A stretch of DNA of 64,000 bases from Agapetus fuscipes (taxonomy: Eukaryota > Arthropoda > Insecta > Trichoptera > Glossosomatidae), in NCBI GenBank assembly GCA_951799405.1, contig OX637353.1, forward strand, positions 15,066,001-15,130,000, given 5' to 3'. A program made the position numbers and the translations under genes. The notes under the pieces are model-generated. The model searched no databases, was not told where the DNA came from, and saw only the letters and a list, made by a program, of their open reading frames with translations. Shown one piece after another: positions 1 through 11,592 of this stretch; the stretch's first letter is position 1; every line of letters begins with the position of its first letter.

Positions 1-190
1 ATGCATGCCTACAGACAGGCACATGTAGGTTCGCGCCTACACATTTTGCATGCATGTGTGCATACAAATAAACAAAACCTCACATGAACATAAACCTTGC
101 AACTCCTGCCGCCGTTCCCTGAACCGAGGTGGCATTGGCAAAAGTGAACCGATTTTTACAGCACGGGTGGCCTCATACCAACCTATCTGT
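1..190 (-). repeat. R1 repeat (RTE-like LINE 3' end)
   Basis: A divergent R1 copy, read on the minus strand as the '...gttggtatgag', 'caatgtcacccc' and 'catgcggc' blocks. It runs to within 30 bp of the 3' splice site of the first visible ISWI exon. It resembles the variant at 58183-58279 more than the main subfamily. Confidence 0.75.
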
Positions 191-219
191 TTCACAATTT
201 TGTGCTTTTTCCAATCCAG

Positions 220-3200
220 AACGCCTTCATCCGCGACACCCTCATGCCCGGCGAGTGGGACGTCTGCATCACCTCCTACGAGATGGTCATCCGCGAGAAG
301 TCCGTCTTCAAGAAGTTCAACTGGCGCTACATGGTGATAGACGAGGCGCACCGCATCAAGAACGAGAAGTCCAAGCTGTCCGAGTTCCTCAGGGAGTTCA
401 AGACCACCAACAGGCTGCTGCTGACGGGCACCCCGCTGCAGAACAACCTCCACGAGCTATGGGCGCTGCTAAACTTCCTGCTGCCGGACGTCTTCAACAG
501 CTCTGATGTAAGCAAACAAACACCTTCCATATCTAATGCTTAGCCTCGGGTGTTCCGGCATTTATTTACCATTATCAACCTACCGAAATCGTGAGTTTTG
601 ATTTTAAATATATCCAAAGAAACAAAAATTAACTGCTATCTGTTTGCATTTTCAGACAGATCAGTTTGCAGACAGTGAAATAAAGTTTGAAATAAATCAC
701 ATTCTTATTTTGGCACTGCCTCATATCTAATCTAATCTTAATTACAAAGATACTTAACATTAAGGATTCAAATTATATGCATTTTCACAAGCAGACACCT
801 ATAAGTTCACACTTAAACATGCCGCATGTGAACCAACAATATAAAACCCAATATCAAATGAACGTTAGCCCTGCAACTCTTGCCGACCTTCCCTGAAACA
901 GGGGTGACATTGGCAAAGTGAACCATTTTCTACAGCATGGGTGGTTAGCCTCATACCAACCTATAAGTCAAGGATTAAAAAAAAAAAAAACATTTTTAAA
1001 ATGGCTCTTTGCTAGGTTGAAAAATCATCTGCCTTTACCGAAGACTGGTAACCGAAAATGCATCCAGTCGAGCTTGCAAAAATTCTTGATGTGTGATTCA
1101 CAAGAGATAGCTAACTTAGGAAATATATGACTTGGATAACAAGAGTAATATGTCTGGCAAATGCTCTAAGAAGAAAAAAATTAAGTCCTTAATTTAAGCC
1201 GTTTTCTTTTTTAACATGATTCCCAGAAAATATCCAAAAAATGAACTAATCGATGTTTCAATGGATGATTTGTACAGGACTTTGACTCGTGGTTCAACAC
1301 CAACGAGTTCCTGGGCGACAACTCTCTGGTGCAGCGCTTGCACGCCGTGCTGCGCCCCTTCCTGCTGCGCCGCCTCAAGTCCGAGGTGGAGAAGAAGCTC
1401 AAGCCCAAGAAGGAGGTGAAGGTGTACGTGGGGCTCAGCAAGATGCAGCGGGACTGGTACACCAAGGTGCTCATGAAGGACATCGACATCGGTAATTCCA
1501 TTTTCTTCCAGCCTAGGTGCAATATGTGACTAGCCATTAACGTCTAGAGCGCCAGCGATTTTCCGCCGTAATCCAGCCACCCAACTCTTGGTTTTGATAT
1601 TAAATATCTCCTGTCCGTTTTTTTTTATCTCAAAAGACAGTGAAATAAAGTTTTTGTAGTGCCTATCAAAAAAAAAACTTGGGTTACATTATTATTATAC
1701 TCCATCATAATTTAGGTTACAGAAAAAGATGGAGATACTAAAAATAGATATACCTCATTAGTATGCATAGGCATGAAATCCAAATACATCACAAAAAATA
1801 GAGGCCAGTCTAATCTAATCTAATCTAAGCTAAGCTGCTAAGATATATATCATTTAAGATTTAAATTAAATGCATTCCCACAAGCAGATATGTATAATTT
1901 CGCGCTAACACATGCCGCATGTGGACCTACAATATAAAACCCAATCTCAAATGAACATAAGCCTTGCAACTCTTGCCGTCCTTCCCTGAAACAGGGGTGA
2001 CATTGGCAAAGTGAACCAATTTTTTATATTATGGGTGGTCAGCCGCATAACAACTTATAAGTCAGTGACCCTTTTTATTTACACAAAGCATTTTTTTGTG
2101 TGTGTTAGTGTTGTTTTGTAAACAATTTGTGGAATTCAACTTTTTCAAGAGTCTGTTTTCAAGGTCAACTTCAATATTTTATTTTAAATAGATAAGAAAC
2201 CTTAGTGAAGCATATACAATAACATAAAATTGTAATGAATTCCAGTGAACGGAGCGGGTAAGATTGAGAAGATGCGGCTGCAGAACATCCTGATGCAGCT
2301 GCGCAAGTGCTGCAACCACCCGTACCTGTTTGACGGCGCAGAGCCCGGCCCGCCGTACACCACGGACGAGCACCTTGTGTACAACTGCGGCAAGATGAGC
2401 ATCCTGCAGAAGCTGCTGCCCCGCCTGAGGGAGCAGGGCTCCCGCGTGCTCATCTTCTCGCAGATGACCCGCATGCTGGACATCCTGGAGGACTTCTGCC
2501 ACTGGAGGCAGTACAAGGTATGCTTATCTGAGCCCCGCCCCTGTACACCACGGACGAGCACCTGGTGTACAACTGCGGCAAGATGAGCATCCTGCAGAAG
2601 CTGCACTTTAACTGAAGTGGTTGGCTGTAAAAATAAACAGGTTCCACTCGACACATGCGACACCCTTCGTTGAGAATGTAGCAGGGGCTACACTATTTGT
2701 GTAGCTTAGTTGCGTAGCGTTTAGGACAGAATTTGAAAGATCTGTAGTCTAGTGGTTAATTCTGCGGACTCATAATCATAAGGCAGAGCAAAAAAACTAA
2801 CTTTTTTTTTCAAACATACCCTTCATTGGGTTCTAATAATATTATGCTGTCCACGCAATACAATACCTGAAGTAACATCATCATATAATGTGTTCCAGTA
2901 TTGCCGGCTGGACGGGCAGACGCCCCACGAGGAGCGCAACCGGCAGATTGAGGAGTACAACGCGGAGGGCAGCGAGAAGTTCCTCTTCATGCTGTCCACG
3001 CGCGCCGGCGGGCTCGGCATCAACCTCACCTCGGCTGATGTGGTCATCATCTACGACAGCGACTGGAACCCGCAGATGGATCTGCAGGCCATGGACCGCG
3101 CGCACAGGATCGGACAGAAGAAGCAGGTCAGATAATCAACATGTCTATACAACATTTCTCCTGGTTCCATTTCACACCGCGCCAGGGGCATTTCGCTTTA

Positions 3201-6200
3201 ACGACACTTGTAATTCTTACCTACCAAGTTTTGGTAATATTTATTATAATATTTGTATGAAGACTAATCAGCTTTTCACATGCGGCCATCTTGGTATGAC
3301 AGGTCTTCATACAAATGCATCATTAGTTTGTCAAAGCGTGGGCTCAACGGACGACTAAAATGTCTAAGAATAGCACCGTTAGAGTTTTGAAAAATACACT
3401 TTTTTCAGAAATTCCATACTGTTAATAATATTTTATGCGCAGTGAACGTGTTAAGAGTTAATTCATGTTGTTTGCTCGGTGCTGCAGGTGCGCGTGTTCC
3501 GCCTCATCACGGAGAACACCGTCGAGGAGAAGATCGTGGAGCGCGCGGAGGTGAAGCTGCGCCTGGACAAGCTGGTGATCCAGCAGGGCCGGCTGGTGGA
3601 CCAGAAGAGCCAGCTCAACAAGGACGAGATGCTCAACATGATCCGCCACGGCGCCAACCACGTCTTCTCCTCCAAGGACTCGGAGCTCACCGAGGACGAC
3701 ATCGATACCATCCTGGAGCAGGGAGAGAAGAAGGTACATTACTTTTATCACCATCGGGTGATGCAATACGTGACCCGCATCACTTTAACTTTAATTTCTC
3801 TGGCTCATAAATCTTGGAGGTTCTGGGCCTCCCGCACCACAATCCTCCAGAACTCTCTGTCTTGTTTCGCTTCCCTCCATGGTCCCCTTACTCGACATTG
3901 TCTGTCTGTCTTATTTGCCTGGTCGTCAGACCAGAGGGGTCAACCGGAGGGGACACCATACGAGAAATTTCTGATTATCCTGGAGTCCTCTGCAGGAGCA
4001 GGAGTGCTACATGTCCAACCCACTGAAATCTTCTTGATTTCATTACCGACACTATGTTTGGGTCTTAAAATATGGAACTCACCTTGGTACGGATGTGCCA
4101 CTTGTCACCCTCGGATACAAGTCCGAGAATGTGGAGGTAATATGATACAATTTTACCTTCCTCAGCCTTTCTCAGTCCACTCCTGGACATAGGCCTTCTC
4201 CAATCCTCTCCATTTCTGTCTATCGGCTGTTGTGTTCAGACATCCTCTGCCTGCAGTTCTCTTAATGACGTCCAGCCACCTCAGTTGGGGTCTCCCCGCT
4301 CCCCGCTTTGACATCCTGGGCCGCCACTAGACAATTATTTTCGTCCACCTGCCATGGTCCTGCCCTGCAACGCAACCAGCCCAGCGCCACTTTAAGCAGG
4401 CCACTCGCTGTATGACATCAGTGACACCAGTGCGTCTGCGGATCTTTTGGTTTGGAACCTGTCTCTGAGGCTGATTCCCAGCATCCTTCTTTCAATGGCT
4501 CTTAGGCACTTCCTGTTGGCGCTATACTGAGTGAGCCCTTTTCTTTCCAAGCCATAGGTGGACACTGGAAGCACGCAGACTCAAACTCTGTGTTTTAGGT
4601 TAACATGCATTTATTGTCGTTGAGGATGTAGCCTAGATTTCCGAAAGCTGCCCATGTAAGTGCTATCCTTCTGGTGATTTCGATTGCTTGATATTCCTTA
4701 CCCAAATGTCATCCTATTTTTTCTTTGTTGATTTTCAGACCAATGAATTGAAGGCCAAACTAGATGACCTCGGGGAATCCTCCCTGAGAGAGTTCACAAT
4801 GGATGCACCCGGCAACACGGATTCTGTTTATCAGTTTGAAGGTATTATACCACAAATTTTAGGTTTCAACAATTCAATCTATGGTTTTCGATATGTTTTC
4901 ATCCCTTTAATGCATTGTTTGACTGTTCATAGATGCCCCAACAAGTTAAAATATGTATTTAAATAAACTAATTTGAATATTAAAATAAAACAAATGAACT
5001 CACTTCATTCAATGGCTCTTCAAAAGTCAGGAGTACGTACATTTTGGTTTGAATTCGGAAATAACGTGAAGGTAGGAGGGTTAAATAACGGTGTTGTTGT
5101 TGTTGCAGGCGAGGACTACAGAGAGAAGCAGAAGATCCTGGGCATCGGCAACTGGATAGAGCCGCCCAAGAGGGAGCGCAAGGCCAACTACGCTGTGGAC
5201 GCCTACTTCAGGGAGGCCCTGCGCGTGTCCGAGCCCAAGGCCCCCAAGGTAACCGCCTTTTCATTCAGACACAATGGAGAAAGCAAGGAAACATAAAATT
5301 TGACGGGTGAAAACATGTTTTGTATGACTACACAACTGCAACGTTTGACAGGACTGAGGCAAAAGTGGTAGATAGTGTGTATCAATGCAGTAAGGGCCGG
5401 TCTTATAAACATCCGTTAGTTCCATGTCCTACCAAATTAACCGAAATAAAATACAAACGTCACATTTCTCATCATATGACGCCCACCCATCGATTAATCG
5501 CAGATATCGGCCGGTTATTTAAGGTTTGAGGTTATGTCAGCTGTCAAAAGTATCATTTCGTGGTGAGTTTTGCGTGTCATTGGACTTTTACGCTCTGTCC
5601 TGTTGAAGAGAATTTCTTCCGACAGTGAAAGTGAATTCATTAAAATTGGGTGTATTAGTCATTTTCGTATTTGTCATAAGCAACTTTAGGTTATGTTTCG
5701 TCTCTGACAGCGAACAAGTGACGTATGTTCATGAATGCACTTAAAAAATCATCGAAAATACGGGTGCATTATTGAAAACTAACGGATGGTTTAAAAAGCT
5801 TTATAGGACGATCATCGGTTCATCGGTTCATCGATCATCGAGAAAAGTATGGAAGGATCAAATCTCTGAAATAGCGAATGAATGGGATATCCAGAGTCAT
5901 AATAAAAGGAGGACTTGTATGAAAAAGGTTATGACTCTGGATGAAATGAAAGAAGTATGCAAGGACAGGAAGAAGTGGCGGCTAATCTGCAATGTTGATT
6001 TCTAATGTTGGTGTATTCATTTGCTACATTTTTTGCATAGGAAATTTTTGACTTTTTTTGTATAGATTTCTTTGTAAGGTTTTGTTCTTTTTTATATTTA
6101 AATGTAATTTATTATTCATATTCCTTGACTTATAGGTTGGTATGAGGCTGACCACCCATACTGTAAAAAATGGTTCACTTTGCCAATGTCACCCCTGTTT

Positions 6201-9200
6201 CAGGGAAGGTCGGCAAAAGTTGTGGAGCTTATGTTCATTTGAGGTTTGGATTTTATTTGTAAGTACACATTCAGCATTTGTAAGCGCGAACTACACTTGT
6301 TGGTTTGTGGGCTTACATCTGAGAGCTTTAAATGAATATATCCTTGCAACTTAGATTATAGATTATAGATCGGTAAGATCAATCCGTAAACGTCCATCCG
6401 TTAGTTAATTGTCAAGATACTTACGGGTATTTGGTCTCTCGTTTATAAGACCGGCCCTAAGTTAGCTTCTGCTCTATGTTATTACTCAAGTGCGCTGACA
6501 GTTACGTGTGTGTGTTGCAGGCCCCGCGCCCCCCCAAGCAGCCCATCGTGCAGGACTTCCAGTTCTTCCCGCCGCGGCTGTTTGAGCTGCTGGACCAGGA
6601 GATCTACTGCTTCCGCAAGTCCCTCGGCTACAAGGTGCCCCGCAACCCCGAGCTGGGCCCCGACGCTGCCAAGATACAGAAGGAGGAGCAGCGGAAGATA
6701 GACGACGCCGACCAGCTCACCGACAAGGAGCTGCACGAGAAGGAACAGCTGCTGATACAAGGTACTGCTATATACTGCTGGGCCCCAACACTGACGGAAA
6801 GAGTAACATTAAATGGATCATGCCGTAAACACAGTAAACAAAGTAAAACACTGTGTTTGGAGAGTGTGCATTTGCAGTTGCTGGTCCTCTGGCATGAAAC
6901 CGCCTGCCTCATCATGTGAGAGAGCTAGAGGAGCATAAAAAGTTCCGAAATGCACTGAAGACAAGCAAATTTCTGGCGTCATTTGCACAAGCGCCCTTGG
7001 AGTGACTACATCACGAAACTGCGCTATAAAGAATAATCACAAACTCATCATCATCAGCTGTCTCCTATCAACCTTAGCCATTAGGCACATACATCTGAAA
7101 ACTCTCCAAAAGGGTGGGACTGTCTATAACTGTAACTCTATCGCCTTTCCGCTAGAGGTGGCCAGAGCCTCTGCAAATTTGCCTCCATTTTTTCCTATCC
7201 TTGCATACCTCTTTCAATTCATCCGTATCCATCACCTTCTTCGTGCATTTCCTTCTCTTACATCCCCTCGGGAGCTGGGAAATCACCACAGCAACTAAAG
7301 TGGTTGGCGCTCCCTTACCTGTCAAAATAAATAGGTCTCGAATCGCCACACCCATGGAGTTATAATATAGGGGAGCGGTAACTAAAGTACTGAATTGGTT
7401 CATACTTGTTCCCTGTTGCGCTCCTCTTGTGTCAAACGTTGCAGTGGTACCCCGAATGTACGGCTCACAATGGTTATAATGAAATGAGTGATAAAATTAA
7501 AATATGATTATACACTTTGAAAATATAAAATACTGGCATCAATTTTGGCGATCACAATATTTATAACGCGTGTTATCTGTCAACTTTAGCTATTTCCGGT
7601 CAAAACGGCAGCCATTTTTTGCAATGGTACCAATATTCAAGATTATTTTTTTGGGGTTTTGTTGAGTTTTTTTGTATAAACGAAAATGCAACTGTGAAGT
7701 TCTTTGTTCTCTTTCTAACTAATGACCATTTTCGTAAGTAAGTTGAGACAGATATATATGTCTATTTTCGTTAAAATAACTTCTTGTCCACAGATGTTAT
7801 TAGTCAATGGCCACACCCTTTCGGAGTAACTTAGGCAAAAAGCTACATAATATCGCACGTTTAATAATAAAGAGCATTAACTCAAAAAACATGAATGTTG
7901 GGGAAATTACGTTTGAAGTTCAGACATCCAGTACAACTTGTATGGGATGAAAAAGGCGGGCGATGTTTTATCTTGGTCATATTCGTCCAAATTGAACGGC
8001 TGTCGCATTCTACCTATTCTTCTTGCATTGTTCTTGCGTTTTATAACAAAATCTCGATTTTCCCAATTTTCGAGTTATTTCTCTTTATTATTAAACGTGC
8101 GAATTATGTGTAGCTCAGTTGCATTATTAGGACCCTGGTATTTACATATGCATTCATATTCCTTAAGGACAGAAAAAAGTGGAGGCGCATCTGCAGAGGT
8201 ACCGGCCACCCCTAGTGGAACGGCGGCAGGATACAGTACAGTACATTCATATTCCTTGACTTATAGGTTGGTATGAGGCTGACCACCCATACTGTAAAAA
8301 ATGGTTCACTTTGCCAATGTCACCCCTGTTTCAGGGAAGGTCGGCAAAAGTTGTGGGGCTTATGTTCATTTGAGGTTTGGATTTTATTTGTAAGTACACA
8401 TTCAGCATTTGTAAGCGCGAACTACACTTGTTGGTTTGTGGGCATACATCTGAGAGCTTTAAATGAATATATCCTTGCAACTTAGATTATAGAGTATAGA
8501 TTGTTTATGCATTTAGTTGTACTGAAAAATTGCATTTTTGCTTTTGGTTATTTCAGGTTTCACAAATTGGACAAAGCGGGACTTTAATCAGTTCATCAAG
8601 GCGAATGAGAAGTACGGCAGAGACGACATTGAGAACATCGCAAAGGAAGTCGAGGGAAAGAGCCCGGAAGAGGTAACGTTTCATTATCATTAATTACAAA
8701 CATCAAGTCCGGTCGATGGCTCAGTTGGTAGAGTGCTTGCATTCCATGCCGTGAGAGCTCGGTTTCCAATCGTACCGAGGGTATCTGAAATTATTTTCCG
8801 TTTCGGTGTTTATTCAAAAACTCAATGTAAAATACCGGCAAGGTTTACTCATGAAATGAGTACAAAGCCCCCTTGGGAGCTGGGAAACCCCCACTTTAAC
8901 TGAAGTGGTTGGCGTAAGGCTGGCCCCCTTACCTGTAAATATAAATAGGTTCAACTCGCCACATGCGATCCCTTCGGGGATAACACAAAAGGAAGTTACA
9001 CTATATGTATAGCTTAGTTGTGTTTTTTTGTATTTTGCCAAGTGTAGTAGTTGGCTTTTTTTTTTTTAAGAAATCCTGTGTGGGAGACTCTAGATTCTAG
9101 AGACTAGGGGTCTATGACACTTGTAGTGCCGATACTCAAAGCGCCAATACTCAAGCAAGACCCAGTTGCTGTAAGGCTGGATAGCTTGCGTCCTTCCTCA

Positions 9201-10112
9201 ACCACCTCTACTCTCGGCAGACTGGAAAGCTGTAGGGGTAGACAGGAGGAGTTGGAGGCGAAGGCTGATAGAGGCCAAGGGGAGATATGAGCTGTGGAGT
9301 CATCGAAGAATTCTAAACCTTGACATACTAAAATGTGGATTACAATGTATTTGCAGGTGATGGAGTACTCGGCGGTGTTCTGGGAGCGCTGCCACGAGCT
9401 GCAGGACATAGACCGCATCATGAGCCAGATAGAGCGCGGCGAGGCCAAGATCCAGCGGCGCGCCTCCATCAAGAAGGCGCTGGACGCCAAGATGGTGCGC
9501 TACCGGGCGCCCTTCCACCAGCTGCGCATCTCCTACGGCACCAACAAGGGCAAGAACTACGTGGAGGAGGAGGACAGGTCAGGATATACATTATATACAA
9601 GCTGCAGGACATAGACCGCATCAGGAGCCAGGTAGAGCGCGGCGAGGCCAAGATGGCCCCGCTACCTGTTGTGTACAAAAAAACAAAAAATGATCCAGCT
9701 TTCTGAAAGACAGATAAATCCAAATAGCTAAATTCATCATTTATTTATTTCCAGGTTCCTTGTATGCATGCTCCACAAGCTCGGCTTCGACAAGGAAAAC
9801 GTATACGAAGAACTCCGCGCGTCAGTCCACTCGGCGCCGCAATTCCGCTTCGACTGGTTCCTCAAATCCAGGACGGCCGTGGAGCTCCAGCGTCGGTGCA
9901 ACACCCTCATCACCCTGATCGAGAGGGAGAACCAAGAGCTGGAGGAGAAGGAGCGGGCGGAGAAGAAGAAGAAGGGCCCCGGAGGCAGCGGCGCCGGCGG
10001 CGGACAGACGGGCGGCTCGGGGAAGGGCGCCGCGGCCGGGAAGAGAAAGGCAGACGCGGCCGCGGCTCCCGAGCCAACGAGTAACAAGAAGAAAAAGAAG
10101 AAGACCACATGA
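220..10112 (+). CDS. Iswi: ISWI / SMARCA5 chromatin-remodelling ATPase (3' part, 11 exons)
   Basis: This is the catalytic ATPase of ISWI nucleosome-spacing complexes; it slides nucleosomes in the nucleus using ATP. The visible exons are 220-507, 1278-1491, 2246-2517, 2899-3126, 3488-3733, 4739-4841, 5109-5248, 6521-6761, 8557-8672, 9357-9577 and 9755-10112. All have GT-AG junctions, phases agree throughout, and they give about 808 residues ending in TGA. The domains run in order: the rest of the SNF2 ATP-binding lobe (DEAH box at 340-351, then [10 protein letters not shown]), the helicase C lobe ([10 protein letters not shown], then DRAHRIGQ, exons 3-5), HAND (exons 7-8), SANT (from [12 protein letters not shown], exons 9-10) and SLIDE (exons 10-11). 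The tail is Gly/Ala-rich and then Lys-rich. Human SMARCA5 is 1052 residues, so about 240 N-terminal residues, including the Walker A part, lie before the window. Exons are strongly GC-rich against AT-rich introns. Orthology is certain at family level; insects usually have one ISWI gene. Confidence 0.97.
721..974 (-). repeat. R1 repeat in ISWI intron
   Basis: A nearly full R1 copy. The plus strand starts with the 'tctaatctaatct' tail and ends with 'accaacctataagtcaagg'. Confidence 0.85.
975..1080 (+). repeat. R3 SINE fragment
   Basis: The internal part of R3 ('tgctaggttgaaaaatcat', 'ccgaagactggtaacc', 'catccagtcgagc'). It directly abuts the R1 copy after an A-run, and the tRNA-like head is missing. 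Confidence 0.5.
1809..2065 (-). repeat. R1 repeat in ISWI intron
   Basis: A full-length R1 with an expanded ATTAG-type tail (five units) on its 3' side. The remaining intron sequence (1492-1808 and 2066-2245) shows nothing I recognise, except a short match at 1541-1600 to sequence beside the R5 copy at 30.7 kb. Confidence 0.85.
2527..2600 (+). repeat. Duplicated fragment of ISWI exon 3 inside the next intron
   Basis: About 70 bp copies the exon segment at roughly 2339-2412 (encoding [20 protein letters not shown]) with only a few changes. It begins about 10 bp past the donor site at 2518. It is not spliced into the main frame. Confidence 0.88.
2601..2718 (+). repeat. R2 SINE, 3' part only
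   Basis: Matches the R2 body and tail ('actgaagtggttggc', 'cacatgcgacaccctt', 'gtgtagcttagttgcgt'). It follows the exon duplication without a gap. Confidence 0.7.
2738..2815 (+). repeat. R3 SINE tRNA-like head fragment
   Basis: 'ctgtagtctagtggttaa' and 'agcaaaaaaac' match the R3 head, but the B box is degraded. Confidence 0.45.
3190..3375 (+). mobile_element. M1 MITE, 5'-degraded
   Basis: The right half and right inverted end of M1 ('tcattagtttgtcaaagcg' through 'atgtctaagaa') are followed by TA. The left inverted end is lost. It lies in the ISWI intron between exons 4 and 5. Confidence 0.65.
3775..4570 (-). mobile_element. RTE-like LINE C-terminal remnants, antisense in ISWI intron
   Basis: Read on the minus strand, the stretch around 4392-4574 encodes a Tyr-Gly-Leu-Glu segment and then [15 protein letters not shown], which is typical of the region after the RT domain in RTE-type LINEs. 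Sequence at 3775-4090 is homologous on the opposite strand to the LINE C-terminus at 17715-18036 ('tcctggaggattgtggtg'). It carries frameshifts and stops and is a fossil. Confidence 0.7.
5394..6457. mobile_element. M2 PIF/Harbinger-type MITE, interrupted by a LINE fragment
   Basis: The ends are inverted copies of GGGCCGGTCTTATAAAC, flanked on both sides by TAA (5391-5393 and 6458-6460). The interior matches the uninterrupted copy at 12845-13400 in reverse orientation. That homology stops near 5835 and resumes near 6370, so the sequence between is a later insertion. It lies in the ISWI intron between exons 7 and 8. Confidence 0.88.
5836..6365 (+). mobile_element. 5'-truncated RTE-like LINE (C-terminus + R1 3' end) nested in M2
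   Basis: Bases 5836-6005 encode [16 protein letters not shown] and then [16 protein letters not shown] followed by a stop, which is the LINE C-terminus. A 3' UTR and a complete R1 (6131-6360) follow. This copy shows that R1 is physically the LINE 3' end. Confidence 0.82.
7118..7260 (-). mobile_element. RTE-like LINE 3' coding fragment
   Basis: On the minus strand it matches the R1-LINE subfamily C-terminus seen at 24.4 kb and 47.5 kb ('ctctgcaaatttgcctcc'). Confidence 0.55.
7262..7350 (+). repeat. R2 SINE fragment
   Basis: 'cccctcgggagctggga' and 'aaaataaataggtctcgaat' match the R2 body. It is joined directly to the LINE fragment on its left. Confidence 0.6.
7351..8167. other. Intronic stretch without a recognised feature
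   Basis: AT-rich ISWI intron sequence. I see no coding frame or family match on either strand. Confidence 0.6.
8168..8492 (+). mobile_element. 5'-truncated RTE-like LINE with R1 3' end
   Basis: A short piece of the LINE C-terminus (8168-8245, 'ggacagaaaaaagtggagg', then 'ggccacccctagtggaac') leads into a full R1. The R1 here is nearly identical to the one at 6131-6360, so both are probably recent. Confidence 0.8.
8708..9030 (+). mobile_element. R2 tRNA-derived SINE
   Basis: The tRNA-like head carries an A box (TGGCTCAGTTGGTAGAG) and a degraded B box, followed by the R2 body and the 'gtatagcttagttgtg' end. It is in the ISWI intron between exons 9 and 10. Confidence 0.85.
9068..9190 (-). repeat. 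Repeat shared with 63210-63300, joined to R3 tail
   Basis: 'agaaatcctgtgtgggag' and 'ggggtctatgacacttgta' recur at 63.2 kb, and in both places an R3 fragment follows ('actcaagcaagacccagt'). Confidence 0.6.
9598..9660 (+). repeat. Duplicated fragment of ISWI exon 10 inside the next intron
   Basis: About 60 bp (encoding [18 protein letters not shown] in the copied frame) copies exon bases around 9399-9455 with few substitutions. It starts about 20 bp after the donor at 9578. Confidence 0.88.
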
Positions 10113-10269
10113 TCCAATGGACACGCCGTGTAGGCATCCTAACCTATTTATTTGAACGATTGATGATTAATGATGGCAGGGTGTTTGTTCAGTTTATTTA
10201 TGAAGCAGACTTGATTTTGTCATTGCAGTTTTCTCGTCCCCCCCAGTGCTTGTTTGGCTTATAATAATA
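10113..10269 (+). other. Start of the ISWI 3' UTR (inferred)
   Basis: Sequence directly after the ISWI stop codon. No AATAAA lies close by; the first convincing one is at 13811-13816, beyond several repeats, so the transcript end is uncertain. Confidence 0.4.
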
Positions 10270-10274
10270 ATATT

Positions 10275-10665
10275 ACTTACTTAACTCTCTTCGGCTCATA
10301 AGCCTTGAAGCCTCAGGGCCTATGTTTGAATCTTGAAACACGGAGATCAGCTCCGCGTTGGTCCGGATACGCCATCTGTCATCGTCAAACGCAGGTCAGA
10401 GAATGCGATAAAGCATTTTGTTCTCAAAGACCTGGAGAGATTTCTCTCGTTTCTGAGTCAGACTCCAGGCTTTGCATCCGTACAACACAACTGGCCGAAC
10501 AATGGAAGTGTACATCTTGAATTTTGTGGAGCGAAATAGCCATTTTGAACACAATAGTCCTCTTAGGCCAAAAAAACATTATTGCCGGAATGAATTCGAG
10601 CTTGCAATTCGGAAGATAGGATATTCTTGTCATTTATGAGGGTACCCAAGTATTTCAATGAATTG
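10275..10665 (-). mobile_element. Degenerate LINE reverse-transcriptase remnant
   Basis: On the minus strand it reads, with breaks, a YLGTLIN-like motif and then a degraded NVFLA/NGYFAP/SRCTL/FGQLC stretch, typical of the segment after the RT palm in RTE-like LINEs. It abuts the R3 copy on its right. Confidence 0.5.
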
Positions 10666-10667
10666 CA

Positions 10668-10970
10668 GTTCTTAAACTTAATAATATTAGGATGATTTAT
10701 TTAGTGAGCGCTGTTTTTGTGTGTATCACACCTCAAGAACCCTCTGCGAGCTTGGTCGTCGCTGTAGAAAGCGCCAATTCTCAAGTAAGACCCAGTTGGT
10801 GTAAGGTTGGATGGACCTTTCAGTGAACAGTCTTTGGTAAAAGTATATAAATTTTTCACCCCAGCGAAGAGCGTATTTGAAAATATAAATAATATATTCC
10901 ATGTACTCCGCTGGGATTGGAACCCACAACCTTCTATTTACGAATCCTAAACGTTACCACTGGACTAAGG
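10668..10970 (-). mobile_element. R3 tRNA-derived SINE with full tail
   Basis: The minus strand shows a tRNA-like head (B box near 10910-10925), the 'accaaagactg' body and the tail 'gggttcttgaggtgtgatac' to 'aaataaatcatcctaatatt'. The tail matches 29415-29500 and 54650-54720. Confidence 0.78.
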
Positions 10971-11012
10971 ACTGGTCTAGCATTCTACCATTTGATTCAA
11001 AGATGACCTTTA

Positions 11013-11260
11013 ACCCTTCAACTGCGGGTGACACGCATAGGCGTCAAGTGTAAACTTGCATACAGTGCGGCTGTCAATCATCGACGTCATCCTACTTTGA
11101 ACTTATCCCGGACATCTGCTTTCAACAATTCAAAAGTCTGCAAGTGGAAATATGTGCTAAGCCTTTGTGATTTTCATTCATAAATAACTAATACATGGAT
11201 GTGGCTGTTCACATATTTTGAAGTGTTGTCAAACAATTAAGGTAGGAACACAATAAATCG
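11013..11260 (+). repeat. R5 dispersed repeat, uninterrupted copy
   Basis: 'aactgcgggtgacacgcata' continues straight into 'ggcgtcaagtgtaaacttgc'. It serves as the empty-site reference for the M6 insertion at 20440. Confidence 0.75.
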
Positions 11261-11393
11261 ACTGCTCCAAGGAAGAAGGAAGTAGCTCCGAAATTGAGGT
11301 TTTTGACTTATTTCCATTTCTGAAGGTAACAAATCATTATCTTCATTCCAAGATGACAGCCGTGTCTCTATCTCTTTTAAATTCGTTAATAAA

Positions 11394-11588
11394 TCTAATC
11401 TAATCTAAGCTGCAAGGATATATACCATTTAAGATTTACATTAAATGCATTCCCACAAGCAGACCTGTATAATTTCGCGCTAACACATGCCGCATGTGGA
11501 CCTACATTATAAGAACCCATCTCAAATGAACACAAGCCCTGCAACTCTTGCCGTCCTTCCCTCAGACAGGGGTGACATTGGCAAAGTG
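11394..11588 (-). repeat. R1 repeat, truncated
   Basis: Has the R1 tail and body but stops at 'gacattggcaaagtg'. An M4-related fragment starts at 11595. Confidence 0.8.
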
Positions 11589-11592
11589 TGAG

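Noticed and set aside
37..10137. Long open frames antisense to or out of frame with ISWI exons (e.g. 37-453, 2202-2663, 9737-10137)
   Set aside because: Shadows of GC-rich coding exons; low-complexity translations and no family signature.
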